Source: Acidovorax radicis (lineage in GTDB: Bacteria > Pseudomonadota > Gammaproteobacteria > Burkholderiales > Burkholderiaceae_C). Taken from it: a stretch of 64,000 bases of DNA. Both the position numbers and the translations under genes were made by a program. The notes under the pieces are model-generated. The model was not told the origin of the DNA. It made no database searches and saw only the letters and a list, made by a program, of their open reading frames with translations. Every line of letters starts with the position of its first letter. Position 1 is the first letter of the stretch. Below are positions 8,340 to 16,530 of this stretch, piece after piece. The stretch spans positions 1,798,001 to 1,862,000 of the forward strand of contig NZ_CP075184.1 in the NCBI RefSeq assembly GCF_020510705.1. The letters are read 5' to 3'.

Positions 8340-8754
8340 AGGCATTACCCATTCATGTGCCCACATCTGGCGCGGCATCGCCCGCGCGGGCGGTTGGTGG
8401 AGTCTGCTGCGCGTGGCTCGCGAGTGGGACGGCGTGTTCTCGATGGACGAGATCGCCGAGCACCTGGTCACACTCAAGCGCGGCGGCTTCCTGGCCGCCA
8501 TGGAATACCACCGCGAAGGCACCGTATACGCCTACACGCCGCAGTGCCGCCAGTTGCCTGGCGAGACGCTGGTCGCTGTCACATCCGATGACCGCGAAAT
8601 CGCAACGCTCATGCCAGCGCCCAAGCGCGAGGTTATGACGGGCACCTATGTGCCGCCATCCATGCCCACAGCGAGGCAGGGTGCGCTGGATCACACCCGC
8701 TACCCCAGCCTGCACATGGGCCACCGTCGCGCTCACCAAGGAGGCATGCAATGA
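8332..8754 (+). CDS. Hypothetical phage early protein
   Basis: A 140-residue protein preceded by GGGGGGCG. The first half reads like a winged helix: WWSLLRVAREW, SMDEIAEHLVTLKRGGFLAA, then the beta-wing EGTVYAYTPQC. This suggests nucleic-acid binding. The Pro/His-rich tail has no assignable structure. It overlaps its neighbours on both sides by 4-8 bases, as the rest of the operon does. Confidence 0.55.
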   Translation: MAKGITHSCAHIWRGIARAGGWWSLLRVAREWDGVFSMDEIAEHLVTLKRGGFLAAMEYHREGTVYAYTPQCRQLPGETLVAVTSDDREIATLMPAPKREVMTGTYVPPSMPTARQGALDHTRYPSLHMGHRRAHQGGMQ

Positions 8755-9002
8755 CCAGCGCGAGCTCAGCAGAATTCACCGACCAAGACGTCGAAGAGGT
8801 GCACGCACTCTCAGTGAGGGTCGCTGACCTGGCGCGCCAGGCCAGCTCGCCCGCAATCGCGCTCAACGCCTTGTTGACCGCCTACATCAATACCGCAGAC
8901 AAGGCCAGCGTCTTGGAGATGGTCCCCGGCGCTGGTCTGGCGCTCGGTGCCGCAGCAGAGCAACTCCTGGCGCTGCGCCGCAGTTCCATGCACCTTCATT
9001 GA
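8751..9002 (+). CDS. Small helical hypothetical phage protein
   Basis: The 83-residue product is mostly alpha-helical by composition (DQDVEEVHALSVRVADLARQ, AIALNALLTAYINTADKASV). It starts with an ATGA overlap after GGAGGCATGCA, a good ribosome binding site. It resembles the small helical proteins that occupy this slot in Mu-like early operons. No function can be assigned. Confidence 0.5.
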   Translation: MTSASSAEFTDQDVEEVHALSVRVADLARQASSPAIALNALLTAYINTADKASVLEMVPGAGLALGAAAEQLLALRRSSMHLH

Positions 9003-9027
9003 TCACCGACCCAAGAAAGCAAAGACC

Positions 9028-9642
9028 ATGACCGAGAAATCCATCCCCAACGGCTACTGGGAAGACGCCAACGGCGCCCTGATCCCCGTCTCCAAGATCA
9101 AGGACATCGACAAGGACCGTCATCGCACGGTTTCTGACCTGTGCGAGGCCGCCATCAAGCAGCACACAGAGTTGGCCGCTTTCAAGACCAATGCCATGGC
9201 CGAGGTGACCGAGTTCATCGACCGCAGCTTGGCCGAATACGACGTGAAGCACGGTGGCAAGAAGGGGAACGTCACGCTGATCTCTTTTGACGGCCGCTAC
9301 AAGGTAGTGCGCCAGATGCAAGAGAGCCTCGTGTTCGACGAACGCCTGATGGCTGCCAAGGCGCTCATTGATGAGTGCATCCAGCGCTGGAGCAAGGGCA
9401 GCAACGCGCACATCAAGGTGCTGGTCAACGACGCGTTCCAGGTCGATCAGGCCGGGAAAATCAGCACCGGCCGCGTGTTGGGTTTGCGCCGCCTGAAGAT
9501 CGATGACGAGACGTGGCTGCGCGCCATGGCCGCCATCAGCGACAGCATGCAGGTTGCCAGCACCAAGCCCTACATCCGCTTCTACGAGCGCGATGCGCGC
9601 GGTGAGTACGTAGCGATCAACCTGGACATGGCGGCGGTATGA
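9028..9642 (+). CDS. DUF3164 family phage protein
   Basis: The 204-residue protein (MTEKSIPNGYWEDANGALIP) matches the DUF3164 family typical of Mu-like phages, with the conserved start NGYWEDANGALIPVSKIKDID and the FDGRYKV region. The ATG at 9028 is chosen over the earlier in-frame ATG at 8947 because the latter would overlap the preceding gene by 56 bases, and family homologs begin at this point. The biochemical role is unknown; it accompanies transposition genes. Its stop overlaps the next start (ATGA). Confidence 0.75.
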   Translation: MTEKSIPNGYWEDANGALIPVSKIKDIDKDRHRTVSDLCEAAIKQHTELAAFKTNAMAEVTEFIDRSLAEYDVKHGGKKGNVTLISFDGRYKVVRQMQESLVFDERLMAAKALIDECIQRWSKGSNAHIKVLVNDAFQVDQAGKISTGRVLGLRRLKIDDETWLRAMAAISDSMQVASTKPYIRFYERDARGEYVAINLDMAAV

Positions 9643-9821
9643 GCGAAGGCCGCAAAGTGCAAATCATTGCGCAGCCGAGCAGTGTCTGCGTGTACTGCCA
9701 AGCCAGCGAGGTGCCCTGGCACACGCTGGCGTGTAACGGCTGCCGCCCCACGCTGGTTGCATTGGGGCTGCTGTCGACCTCACCTGCAGCGTTCGAGGGC
9801 GGCCCCCAAGGCCCCGGTTGA
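9639..9821 (+). CDS. Small Cys-rich (zinc-ribbon-like) phage protein
   Basis: Sixty residues containing a CVYC pair and a CNGC pair 15 residues apart, the layout of a small zinc ribbon. The start ATG overlaps the DUF3164 stop by four bases. The C-terminus is Gly/Pro-rich. Metal binding is inferred from the cysteines; the function is unknown. Confidence 0.5.
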   Translation: MSEGRKVQIIAQPSSVCVYCQASEVPWHTLACNGCRPTLVALGLLSTSPAAFEGGPQGPG

Positions 9822-9824
9822 AAC

Positions 9825-10292
9825 ATGACCTCCACTGCTCGCGGCGCACTCACCGTGCACACCACCGCCTTCAACGTCGACGTCCAACGCAAGCGCGAAC
9901 TAGGCCACATCCACAAGGGCAAGTCGGCGCTTCGCTGGACCGAGGATGACTACCGCTATCACCTGCGCAACCTCACCGGCAAAAGCAGCTCGGCCGAGCT
10001 GAACGCAACAGAGCGCCGCACGGTCCTAACCCACATGGCAACTTTGGGCTACACGCCCAAGGCGGCCAAGTTTCAGACTTTTGACCAGGCCGCCAAGATC
10101 AAGTGGCTATGGCGCAAGATCGACGAGGAGGACGGCTTGCGCGACCCCCGCCCGGCCGCACTCCTGATGTTTGTAGGGCGCACCACCGGAAAGGGCGTGG
10201 CCGATGTGAAGTTCCTGCCAACGCAGGACGCCTCCAAGGTCATCGAAGCCCTTAAGGCCATGCTGGACCGCGCCAAGAGCGCCAAACGCTGA
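9825..10292 (+). CDS. GemA family protein (Mu gp16-like, DUF1018)
   Basis: The 155-residue protein fits the GemA / Mu gp16 family: KRELGHIHKGKSALRWTEDD, YRYHLRNLTGK with the SSAEL stretch, and KIKWLWRKI with a C-terminal helical region. In Mu, gemA lies late in the early operon just before mor and has been linked to modulation of host gene expression and supercoiling. The position immediately before Mor is the same here. The reading frame looks intact. Confidence 0.8.
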   Translation: MTSTARGALTVHTTAFNVDVQRKRELGHIHKGKSALRWTEDDYRYHLRNLTGKSSSAELNATERRTVLTHMATLGYTPKAAKFQTFDQAAKIKWLWRKIDEEDGLRDPRPAALLMFVGRTTGKGVADVKFLPTQDASKVIEALKAMLDRAKSAKR

Positions 10293-10297
10293 CGGCA

Positions 10298-10717
10298 ATG
10301 CTCCCAGCCAGTTCAGCCATCCCCGTCGACCTGCTGCCGCCCCTGCTGCAGGATTTTGAGCGCCTGATCGGACTGGAAGCCACCATGGCGTTCGTCAGGC
10401 ACTCGGGAGGGCTGCGCATTTATATCCCCACGCCAGAGCGCGCCACGTCCGACCATCCGTTCGCGCATGTGATCGGTCTAGGCAACCTTTTAAAGCTGGC
10501 GGAGGTGTACGGCGGGGAGGCCCACTTCCAGCTTCCCAAAGCGGAGAGGGCACTCATTCAGGTGCGCAACGCCCGCATTGCCCACGCCTACGCCACGCAC
10601 AAAACGGCGCGCGAACTGGCCGTGGAATATCACATCACTGAAGGGCAGATCGTGCGGATCGTGGCGGCTATGGGTGTTGCAGCTCCGAGTGATCGGCGGC
10701 AGGCCACATTGTTTTAG
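10298..10717 (+). CDS. Mor family middle-operon transcription activator
   Basis: Mor activates the middle promoter of Mu and works with host sigma-70 polymerase. The 139-residue protein has the dimerisation part (LLPPLLQDFERLIG, LRIYIPTP) and a C-terminal helix-turn-helix (KTARELAVEYHITEGQIVRIV). It starts five bases after gemA ends. No middle or late genes follow: 126 bases downstream an IS element begins and past it is non-phage DNA. The activator therefore has no visible target in the window. Confidence 0.8.
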   Translation: MLPASSAIPVDLLPPLLQDFERLIGLEATMAFVRHSGGLRIYIPTPERATSDHPFAHVIGLGNLLKLAEVYGGEAHFQLPKAERALIQVRNARIAHAYATHKTARELAVEYHITEGQIVRIVAAMGVAAPSDRRQATLF

Positions 10718-10843
10718 GACCACCTATCCTGAACTTTTCGATCAGAAAGCGCTGCCCTTGGGGGGCAAGGAACGCGGCTTATGGCAACATCTCGCCGACC
10801 CCAATTGAAGCCGTCTCAAGATCCAACGTCGAGGGACAGCAAC

Positions 10844-10864
10844 CGGCCGAGGCTGTGTGGAAAC
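10844..10864 (+). repeat. Left terminal inverted repeat of the IS
   Basis: CGGCCGAGGCTGTGTGG followed by AAAC; it matches the reverse complement of 12521-12541 at 20 of 21 positions. Confidence 0.85.
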
Positions 10865-11010
10865 GCGCAGCAGATAGGCAGCCCAGCCCCCTCCTACCTA
10901 ACCGGGCCGTATTTTCGGCCTTCGCGGTTTTTGAGCTCATCCCTGAAGCGCATGGGGGCAGTCTGAAGCGTGGATGTGCGTTTAGAGGCCAAGAGAGGCC
11001 CCAAAAGGCC

Positions 11011-12459
11011 TCATGCCTTCCCCTCCCGCATCGCCTGCATCGTCCCCGCGATACCCAGCACGCGTATCACCCGCTTGAGGTTGTAGGCCAGCACATGCAG
11101 GCTCATCTCGGTGCTCACATGCTTGAGGGTCTTCATCAGGAAGTGCGTCGAGCCCATCCAGTGCTTGAGCGTACCGAAGACATGTTCCACGGTGGACCTG
11201 CGCAAGGTCATGGCGTCCGGCTTTCGGTCCAGCCGCTGCTGCACGCGCTCAAGAACCTCTTCGTGCTCCCAGCGACGAATGCGGCGGTTGCTACTGGTCG
11301 TGCACTGCGCCTTGAGCGCACATCCCGGGCATGCACTGCTCCAATAGACACGCGCATTGAGCCCGCTCTTCTCCAGCGTGCTGAACCGGTAGATGGCTCG
11401 CTTGCCCGCAGGGCACTGGTATTCATCATCCTTTGCGATGTAGATGAAATCCGCCTTGTCAAAGCGGCCCTCGGCTTTCGCATTGGATGTCATGGGCTTG
11501 GGCACAAAGGTCGTGATACCTGCGTCTTCGCAGGCCTTGAGTTCCGGGCCACTGAAGTAGCCGCGGTCAGCGAAGGCCTGTAGGTTCTGGGTTCCCAGCG
11601 CTTGGTCTGCGGCACAGGCCATCTTGTGCAGTTGTGCACGGTCGTTGCCGACGTTTGTGACCTCGTGCGCAACGATCAGGTGGTGTTCGACATCGACAGC
11701 CGTCTGGACGTTGTAGCCCACCAACCCCGATCCCTTGGCTTGGGTAGCCATCGAGCGTGCATCGGGATCGGTGAGTGATATCTGTCCGTCAGGTAGGTCC
11801 TTTAGCTGCTCTCTCAGGTTATCGAGCCGCTGCATCTGCTCGCGCAGCTTCTTGATCTTCTCCTGTAAGCGTTCTGTCTTGGCCTCGACTTCCGCGGGCT
11901 GCGTGCGGTCAGCAGTCTCCAGCGCGTCGAGGTAACGCTGGATGCTTTGTTCGATCTGCTCCTGGCGCCTGTCGATCTTGCCCGGGGTGAAGTTGCGGTC
12001 GCGGCTGTTGACCGCCTTGAACTTGCTGCCATCAATCGCCACGATGGCTTGCGAGAAGAGCTTCAACTGCCTGCACATGGTGACGAAGCGCTTGCAGACG
12101 TTGCAGATGCCCGGGCCGCTGTTGCGGCGGAAGTCGGCAATGGTCTTGAAGTCAGGCGCGAGACGTCCGGTCAGCCACATCAGTTCGACATTGCGCTGGG
12201 CTTCGCGCTCCAGGCGACGGCTCGATTGGATGCGGTTGAGGTAACCGTAGATGTAGAGCTTGAGCAGTACGGCGGGGTGATACGCCGGCCGACCGGTGAG
12301 TGCGGGCTCGGTCCGCGTGAACCCCAGAGCATGCAGGTCCAACTCGTCTACGAACACATCGACAACCCTGACCGGATTGTCTTCGCCGATGTAGTCGTCA
12401 AGGCATTCGGGCAGCAAAGTGACTTGGTGACGGTCCTCGCCTTCGATGAATCTCTTCAT
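11011..12459 (-). CDS. IS1182-family transposase
   Basis: The 482-residue DDE transposase begins MKRFIEGEDRHQVTLLPE. It has the N-terminal DUF772 region (GRPAYHPAVLLKLYIYGYLN, RLAPDFKTIADFRR), then the catalytic core with IVAIDGSKFKAVNSRDRN, ADRGYFSGPELKACE, and C-terminal TVEHVFGTLKHWMG, where the catalytic Glu is expected. A coiled-coil insert (KTERLQEKIKKLREQMQRL) and a Cys cluster (CPGCALKAQC) are normal for this family. The ATG at 12459 is preferred because GAGGTGG precedes it; an upstream TTG adds six residues. The frame looks intact, so the element may be active. Confidence 0.9.
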   Translation of the reverse strand: MKRFIEGEDRHQVTLLPECLDDYIGEDNPVRVVDVFVDELDLHALGFTRTEPALTGRPAYHPAVLLKLYIYGYLNRIQSSRRLEREAQRNVELMWLTGRLAPDFKTIADFRRNSGPGICNVCKRFVTMCRQLKLFSQAIVAIDGSKFKAVNSRDRNFTPGKIDRRQEQIEQSIQRYLDALETADRTQPAEVEAKTERLQEKIKKLREQMQRLDNLREQLKDLPDGQISLTDPDARSMATQAKGSGLVGYNVQTAVDVEHHLIVAHEVTNVGNDRAQLHKMACAADQALGTQNLQAFADRGYFSGPELKACEDAGITTFVPKPMTSNAKAEGRFDKADFIYIAKDDEYQCPAGKRAIYRFSTLEKSGLNARVYWSSACPGCALKAQCTTSSNRRIRRWEHEEVLERVQQRLDRKPDAMTLRRSTVEHVFGTLKHWMGSTHFLMKTLKHVSTEMSLHVLAYNLKRVIRVLGIAGTMQAMREGKA

Positions 12460-12520
12460 GGGCCACCTCGATCGCAACGGGGTGGCATGATTTTATTTAC
12501 TATGGTGCGAATGGCGAAGG

Positions 12521-12541
12521 GTTTTCACACAGCCTCGGCCG
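12521..12541 (-). repeat. Right terminal inverted repeat of the IS
   Basis: GTTTTCACACAGCCTC followed by GGCCG; inverted partner of 10844-10864, with the single mismatch in the inner A-run. Confidence 0.85.
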
Positions 12542-13148
12542 AATGCCGACATCGTATCAAGCGATGCAGGCTTGAATTTTGACCGGTTCGCCTTGATTGA
12601 TCGCTCTTTGCAAGAGCTGAAACATCAGAGCCTCCATGGGGGCTACCGCTCGTACAGGTCGGCACCAAGCGGTGCTGTTTTAAAAACGGGGTGGAGTGGT
12701 TTTAAAGACGCCCAACCTTCTGCTGGTTGGGCGCTGTGAATATGTCCGATAAGCAACGCGGCAACCTATTGATTTCATTGAGACTTCTTGAGGATGGGCG
12801 CGCTAGAGACGCCCATCCTGAAAACGCCCAACCTTGCGTGATCCATGCGTTTCGCTGAAACGACTGCTCCGCCCAGGAGCCAAGTAAAGCCTTCCCCAAT
12901 GAAAACGGGGCCAGAAGGCCCTGTGAAGCAACTTCCGCCACCCTGGGCCCACTCCAGCCCGTATACGGCCCATTTTGGCCGTTCTGCCCCTATGAAGCGC
13001 CCATTCCGCGCCAAAGCCACCGGCAACCCCACGCGCCCCAAAACTCCCCGCAAACCCGCGCCAGCATTAGCGAGGCCCAAAGTTATCCACACCCGAGCTC
13101 TGTGCCAATGCGATCACTCCCCCACTCGTTGGCTCGCCGTGCGGGCAT
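12542..13148. other. Intergenic stretch with several hairpins, no gene supported
   Basis: About 600 bases without a convincing gene; short open frames here lack coding pattern or start signals. Three strong inverted repeats stand out: 12661-12676 (GGCACC/GGTGCT followed by GTTTTAA), 12709-12733 (9-bp stem CGCCCAACC) and 12791-12819 (10-bp stem AGGATGGGCG). The motif CGCCCAACC occurs again without a partner at 12825-12833. It may hold the degraded right end of the prophage. I see no recognisable Mu end sequence. Confidence 0.5.
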
Positions 13149-13170
13149 AAAAAAACGGGCCGAAGCCCGT
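13149..13170 (-). terminator. Rho-independent terminator of bfr
   Basis: On the minus strand the sequence reads ACGGGC-TTCG-GCCCGT followed by a run of seven T, a stable UUCG-capped hairpin 63 bases after the bfr stop codon. Confidence 0.85.
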
Positions 13171-13232
13171 CAATGATCACGTCGTGAGGAGGGGCAACAA
13201 GCCCCCGCCGCGTCGTGCAAGAGATGCAGGGG

Positions 13233-13709
13233 TTACTCCACTTCGCCCATTTGCGATTGCAGGTAATTGGGCAAACCCACCTTGCCGATCAGATCAATCT
13301 GGGTTTCGAGGAAGTCGATGTGCTCCTCGGTGTCGTCCAGGATCTTTTGCAGCAGGTCGCGTGACACGTAGTCGCGCACCGTTTCGCAGTGGGCAATGCC
13401 CTCCTTGATCGTGGCCTGGGCGCCTTGTTCGGCGCGCAGGTCGCAAGCCAGGATCTCCGGCACGTCTTCGCCGACCTGGATCTTGGCCAGGTCCTGCAGG
13501 TTGGGCAGGCCGTCGAGCATGAAGATGCGGTCCATGAGCCAGTCGGCATGCTTCATCTCGCCCATGGATTCGGCGTATTCCTTCTTGGCCAGCTTGTCGA
13601 AGCCCCAATGCTTGAGCATGCGGTAGTGCAGGAAGTACTGGTTGATGGCCGTGAGTTCGTTCTTGAGCTGGGCCTGCAGATGGCCAATGACTTGTGCGTC
13701 ACCTTTCAT
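13233..13709 (-). CDS. bfr: Bacterioferritin
   Basis: Bacterioferritin forms a 24-subunit cage that oxidises and stores iron and binds haem between subunit pairs. The 158 residues match the family length. The haem ligand Met52 (EMKHAD) is present, as are the ferroxidase ligands Glu18, Glu51, His54, Glu94 and His130. Position 127, a ferroxidase Glu in E. coli Bfr, is Thr here (LDDTEEH). The neighbouring Glu128/129 may compensate, or the subunit may be a less active partner of a second Bfr. AAGGAGT precedes the ATG. It lies divergent from ahpC, so iron storage and peroxide defence share one intergenic region. No bfd gene or clear Fur box is visible. Confidence 0.93.
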   Translation of the reverse strand: MKGDAQVIGHLQAQLKNELTAINQYFLHYRMLKHWGFDKLAKKEYAESMGEMKHADWLMDRIFMLDGLPNLQDLAKIQVGEDVPEILACDLRAEQGAQATIKEGIAHCETVRDYVSRDLLQKILDDTEEHIDFLETQIDLIGKVGLPNYLQSQMGEVE

Positions 13710-14004
13710 GGGGGACTCCTTGTGGTGTTGATTCGGCAGTGATTGTCGTGACCTGTATCAGGGCGCGCAAGGCATGTCCCTGCGCATCGGTGATGGCTGC
13801 GCGTCATGCTGGGTTGTATTCGTGTTCATCCCTCCCCAAGTCCCGGGGCTGGTAGACGGCCGCATGGGGTGGTGTGGGGTGACCGGCAACGCGTTGATGG
13901 GGGTGCTCAAGCACTTGACCCACGCATGCCTGCGGCTGGTGGCCTCCCGCCAAAACCCCTGAGCAGTCCGAGCCTTTGATAGATAGCTATATAGTCACAG
14001 GCAA
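13710..14004. other. bfr-ahpC divergent intergenic region
   Basis: The 386 bases between the two starts hold no convincing gene; the 62-residue open frame at 13774-13962 lacks a ribosome binding site and family features. AT-rich sequence with ATAGATAGCTATATAG (13980-13992 and following) is an imperfect palindrome upstream of the main ahpC operator. The bfr promoter was not identified. Confidence 0.4.
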
Positions 14005-14056
14005 TTGATTCAATCAAATCAATTAATTGGATTGATGCCTTCGGAAGGCCTAGACT
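14005..14056 (+). promoter_or_regulatory. ahpC promoter with OxyR-like operator
   Basis: Two palindromes sit in tandem: TTGATT-C-AATCAA (14005-14017, perfect) and a 24-bp one at 14013-14036 centred on CAATTAATTG with ATCAA and TTGAT arms (20 of 24 positions symmetric). They overlap the -35 of a good promoter, TTGGAT (14027-14032), 18 bases, TAGACT (14051-14056). Extended AT-rich symmetric sites touching the -35 box fit a LysR-type activator, and OxyR is the known regulator of ahpC in many bacteria. The assignment to OxyR is inference. Confidence 0.55.
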
Positions 14057-14095
14057 TCAGTCCTGTTCAGTCAACCAACCACTAAGGAAACAGCA

Positions 14096-14671
14096 ATGTC
14101 CCTGATCAATACGCAAGTTCAGCCCTTCAAGACCACCGCTTTCGTCAGCCGTGACGGCAAGGGTGAATTCATCGAAGTGACCGAAGCCAGCCTCAAGGGC
14201 AAGTGGTCCGTGCTGATCTTCATGCCTGCCGCTTTCACCTTCAACTGCCCCACCGAAATCGAAGACGCGGCCGACAACTACGCTGAATTCCAGAAGGCCG
14301 GTGCCGAGGTCTACATCGTGACCACCGACACGCACTTCTCGCACAAGGTGTGGCACGAAACGTCGGATGCCGTGGGCAAGGCCAAGTTTCCGCTGGTGGG
14401 CGACCCAACGCACCAGCTGACCAACGCTTTTGGCGTGCATATCCCTGAAGAAGGCCTGGCACTGCGCGGCACCTTCGTGATCAACCCCGATGGCGTGATC
14501 AAGACGATGGAAATCCACTCCAACGAAATCGCCCGCGACGTGTCGGAAACCCTGCGCAAGCTCAAGGCTGCCCAGTTCACCGCCGCCAACCCTGGCCAAG
14601 TTTGCCCCGCCAAGTGGAAGGAAGGCGCCAAGACCCTGACGCCTTCGCTGGACCTGGTCGGCAAGATTTAA
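14096..14671 (+). CDS. ahpC: Alkyl hydroperoxide reductase subunit C (peroxiredoxin)
   Basis: AhpC reduces hydrogen peroxide and organic hydroperoxides in the cytoplasm and is re-reduced by AhpF. The 191-residue typical 2-Cys peroxiredoxin has the peroxidatic Cys in PAAFTFNCPTE (the usual Val before Cys is Asn) and the resolving Cys in GQVCPAKW near the C-terminus. Thr and Arg of the active site are in place. AAGGAAACAGCA precedes the ATG. It is followed by its own terminator and then ahpF. The terminator suggests AhpC is made in excess of AhpF, as elsewhere. Confidence 0.96.
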   Translation: MSLINTQVQPFKTTAFVSRDGKGEFIEVTEASLKGKWSVLIFMPAAFTFNCPTEIEDAADNYAEFQKAGAEVYIVTTDTHFSHKVWHETSDAVGKAKFPLVGDPTHQLTNAFGVHIPEEGLALRGTFVINPDGVIKTMEIHSNEIARDVSETLRKLKAAQFTAANPGQVCPAKWKEGAKTLTPSLDLVGKI

Positions 14672-14686
14672 TTCTCGGCCCCCTCG

Positions 14687-14734
14687 AAGCCGGACAGCGT
14701 CATGGCGCATTGCGCCATGCCGTCCGGCTTTTTT
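14687..14734 (+). terminator. Rho-independent terminator after ahpC
   Basis: AGCCGGAC pairs with GTCCGGCT, with an inner CATGGCGCA/TGCGCCATG stem, followed by six T. It lies 16 bases after the ahpC stop and before ahpF, so it probably attenuates read-through. Confidence 0.85.
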
Positions 14735-14824
14735 ACGCCCGGACGTTGATACGCAGGCTTGAACTGCCGCCCGTTTGGCTTCAACCTTCCAGACAACACC
14801 ACTCGAATTTCAAAGGACACCACC

Positions 14825-16447
14825 ATGCTCGACGAACAACTCAAGACCCAACTCGCCGCCTATCTGGAGCGCGTGCAGCAGCCGTTTGAGCTGGTGGCTT
14901 CCCTGGACGACAGCGAGACAGCGCGCGATATGCGCGAGCTGCTGACGACTATTCAATCGCTGCGCAGCGACAAGATCACGCTGCGCACCGACGGCAACGA
15001 TGCGCGCAAGCCATCGTTCAGCCTGCAGCGTGTGGGCGCCGACGCGCAGGTGCAAAGCCTTCGTTTTGCCGGCTTGCCGCTGGGCCACGAGTTCACCTCG
15101 CTGGTGCTGGCGCTGCTGTGGACCGGTGGGCATCCGCCCAAAGTCGAGCAGGACGTGATCGACCAGATCAAGGCCCTGGATGGCGACTTCCACTTCGACG
15201 TCTACATGAGTCTGACCTGCCACAACTGCCCCGACGTGGTGCAGGCGCTGTCGCTCATGGCCATCGTCAATCCCAAGATCAAGACGACCCTGATTGAAGG
15301 CGGTGCCTTCCAGAAAGAAGTCGAAGAACGCCAAATCATGGCCGTGCCCATGGTGTTCATGAACGGACAGATGTTTGGCTCGGGCCGCATGACACTGGAA
15401 GAAATCGTGGCCAAGCTCGACACCGGCTCAGCAAGCCGCGAAGCGGCCAAGCTGTCTGCCAAAGAGGCCTATGACGTACTCATCGTGGGTGGCGGGCCGG
15501 CGGGCGCTGCAGCGGGCGTGTATGCCGCACGCAAAGGCATTCGTACGGGCATTGCTGCCGAACGTTTTGGTGGCCAGGTCAATGACACGCTGGCCATCGA
15601 AAACTACATCTCGGTGCTTGAAACCGATGGCCCCAAGTTTGCGGCCGCGCTCGAAGCCCACACCCGCGCTTACGACGTGGACATCATGAACCTGCAGCGC
15701 GCCGACAAGCTGATTCCGGCTGCGCAGCCCGGCGGCCTGATCGAGGTGCAGCTGGCCAACGGCGGCACGTTGCGCTCCAAGACCGTGATCCTCTCGACCG
15801 GCGCCCGCTGGCGCAACGTGAACGTGCCCGGCGAAGCCGAGTACAAGAACAACGGCGTGGCCTATTGCCCGCACTGCGATGGGCCGCTGTTCAAGGGCAA
15901 GCGCACGGCGGTGATTGGTGGGGGCAATTCGGGCATTGAGGCGGCCATCGACCTGGCGGGGCTGGTGGCGCACGTCACCGTGATTGAGTTTGCCGATCAG
16001 CTCAAGGCCGATGCCGTGCTGGTGAACAAGCTCAAGAGTCTGCCCAACGTGACCATCCACACCAACGCGCAGACCACCGAAATCACGGGTGCCGATGGCA
16101 GGGTGAACGGCCTCAAATACAAGGACCGCGCCACCAAGGTGGAGCACCTGGTGCCGCTGGAAGGCGTGTTCGTGCAGATCGGCCTGGTGCCCAACACCGA
16201 GTGGCTCAAGGGCACGGTGGAGCTTTCCAGGTTCGGCGAAATTGTGGTAGATGCCTATGGGCGCACCAATGTGCCTGGCGTGTTTGCCGCAGGCGACTGC
16301 ACCACGGTGCCGTTCAAGCAGATCGTGATCGCCGCAGGTGACGGTGCAAAGGCGGCATTGAGTGCTTTTGACCACCTGATCCGCATGCCAGCGGCTGCGG
16401 CGCCCGCCCAGACGCCAGTGGTCGATCGTGTGGCGGAACCTGCTTGA
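14825..16447 (+). CDS. ahpF: Alkyl hydroperoxide reductase subunit F
   Basis: AhpF is an NADH-dependent flavoprotein that transfers electrons to AhpC. The 540-residue protein has the N-terminal double thioredoxin-like domain with redox pair CHNC (about residue 130), a FAD-binding [17 protein letters not shown] (about 220), the thioredoxin-reductase-like pair CPHC (about 347), an NAD site [10 protein letters not shown], and [16 protein letters not shown] closing motif (read here as AAGDCTT). The ATG at 14825 matches the family N-terminus; an earlier in-frame ATG at 14759 adds 22 atypical residues. It lies 153 bases after ahpC, behind that gene's terminator. Confidence 0.95.
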   Translation: MLDEQLKTQLAAYLERVQQPFELVASLDDSETARDMRELLTTIQSLRSDKITLRTDGNDARKPSFSLQRVGADAQVQSLRFAGLPLGHEFTSLVLALLWTGGHPPKVEQDVIDQIKALDGDFHFDVYMSLTCHNCPDVVQALSLMAIVNPKIKTTLIEGGAFQKEVEERQIMAVPMVFMNGQMFGSGRMTLEEIVAKLDTGSASREAAKLSAKEAYDVLIVGGGPAGAAAGVYAARKGIRTGIAAERFGGQVNDTLAIENYISVLETDGPKFAAALEAHTRAYDVDIMNLQRADKLIPAAQPGGLIEVQLANGGTLRSKTVILSTGARWRNVNVPGEAEYKNNGVAYCPHCDGPLFKGKRTAVIGGGNSGIEAAIDLAGLVAHVTVIEFADQLKADAVLVNKLKSLPNVTIHTNAQTTEITGADGRVNGLKYKDRATKVEHLVPLEGVFVQIGLVPNTEWLKGTVELSRFGEIVVDAYGRTNVPGVFAAGDCTTVPFKQIVIAAGDGAKAALSAFDHLIRMPAAAAPAQTPVVDRVAEPA

Positions 16448-16465
16448 TACCCTGAAATATCAGGT

Positions 16466-16524
16466 AAAAATGGCCTCTGGCGCTTTATTAATAAGCGCTG
16501 GTAGCTATAGATATAGTAGCAAAA
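16466..16524 (-). repeat. Dispersed intergenic repeat, copy A
   Basis: Read on the minus strand: TTTTGCTACTATATCTATAG, then CTACCAGCGCTTATTAATAA, then AGCGCCAGAGGCCATTTTT. It shares layout and most bases with 23788-23849 and 39571-39627: a GCTAT start, ATAGCT, two GCGCT half-sites around a short AT stretch, and a GGCC end. It is found between the convergent ahpF and ppsR genes. Confidence 0.7.
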
Positions 16525-16530
16525 TGATGG

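Larger units (their letters stand above)
1..10717. mobile_element. Rearranged Mu-like prophage remnant
   Basis: The stretch joins two phage modules pointing away from each other. Minus-strand structural fragments (tail-type, capsid, protease-like, gpF-like) fill 1-4.0 kb, and a plus-strand Mu-type early operon (MuA, MuB, small genes, DUF3164, GemA, Mor) fills 4.0-10.7 kb. In intact Mu-like phages these modules are co-oriented and separated by the regulatory and lysis genes. No c repressor, ner, terminase, portal or lysis gene is visible here, and the MuA start lies within 50 bases of the gpF fragment. I infer a prophage that has suffered inversion and deletion. The true ends are not seen: the left side runs off the window and the right side is next to an IS element. 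Confidence 0.8.
10844..12541 (-). mobile_element. IS1182-family insertion sequence, complete
   Basis: The element is 1698 bp, bounded by 21-bp terminal inverted repeats with one mismatch, and holds a single full-length transposase on the minus strand. Size, repeats and transposase type fit the IS1182 family. No direct target duplication is evident on comparing the flanks (GGGACAGCAAC on the left, AATGCCGACAT on the right). It sits just after the Mor gene, so it may have replaced or displaced the middle and late parts of the prophage. Confidence 0.85.

Noticed and set aside
12845..13150. 101-codon plus-strand frame after the IS element
   Set aside because: Pro/Arg-rich, no ribosome binding site and no family features.
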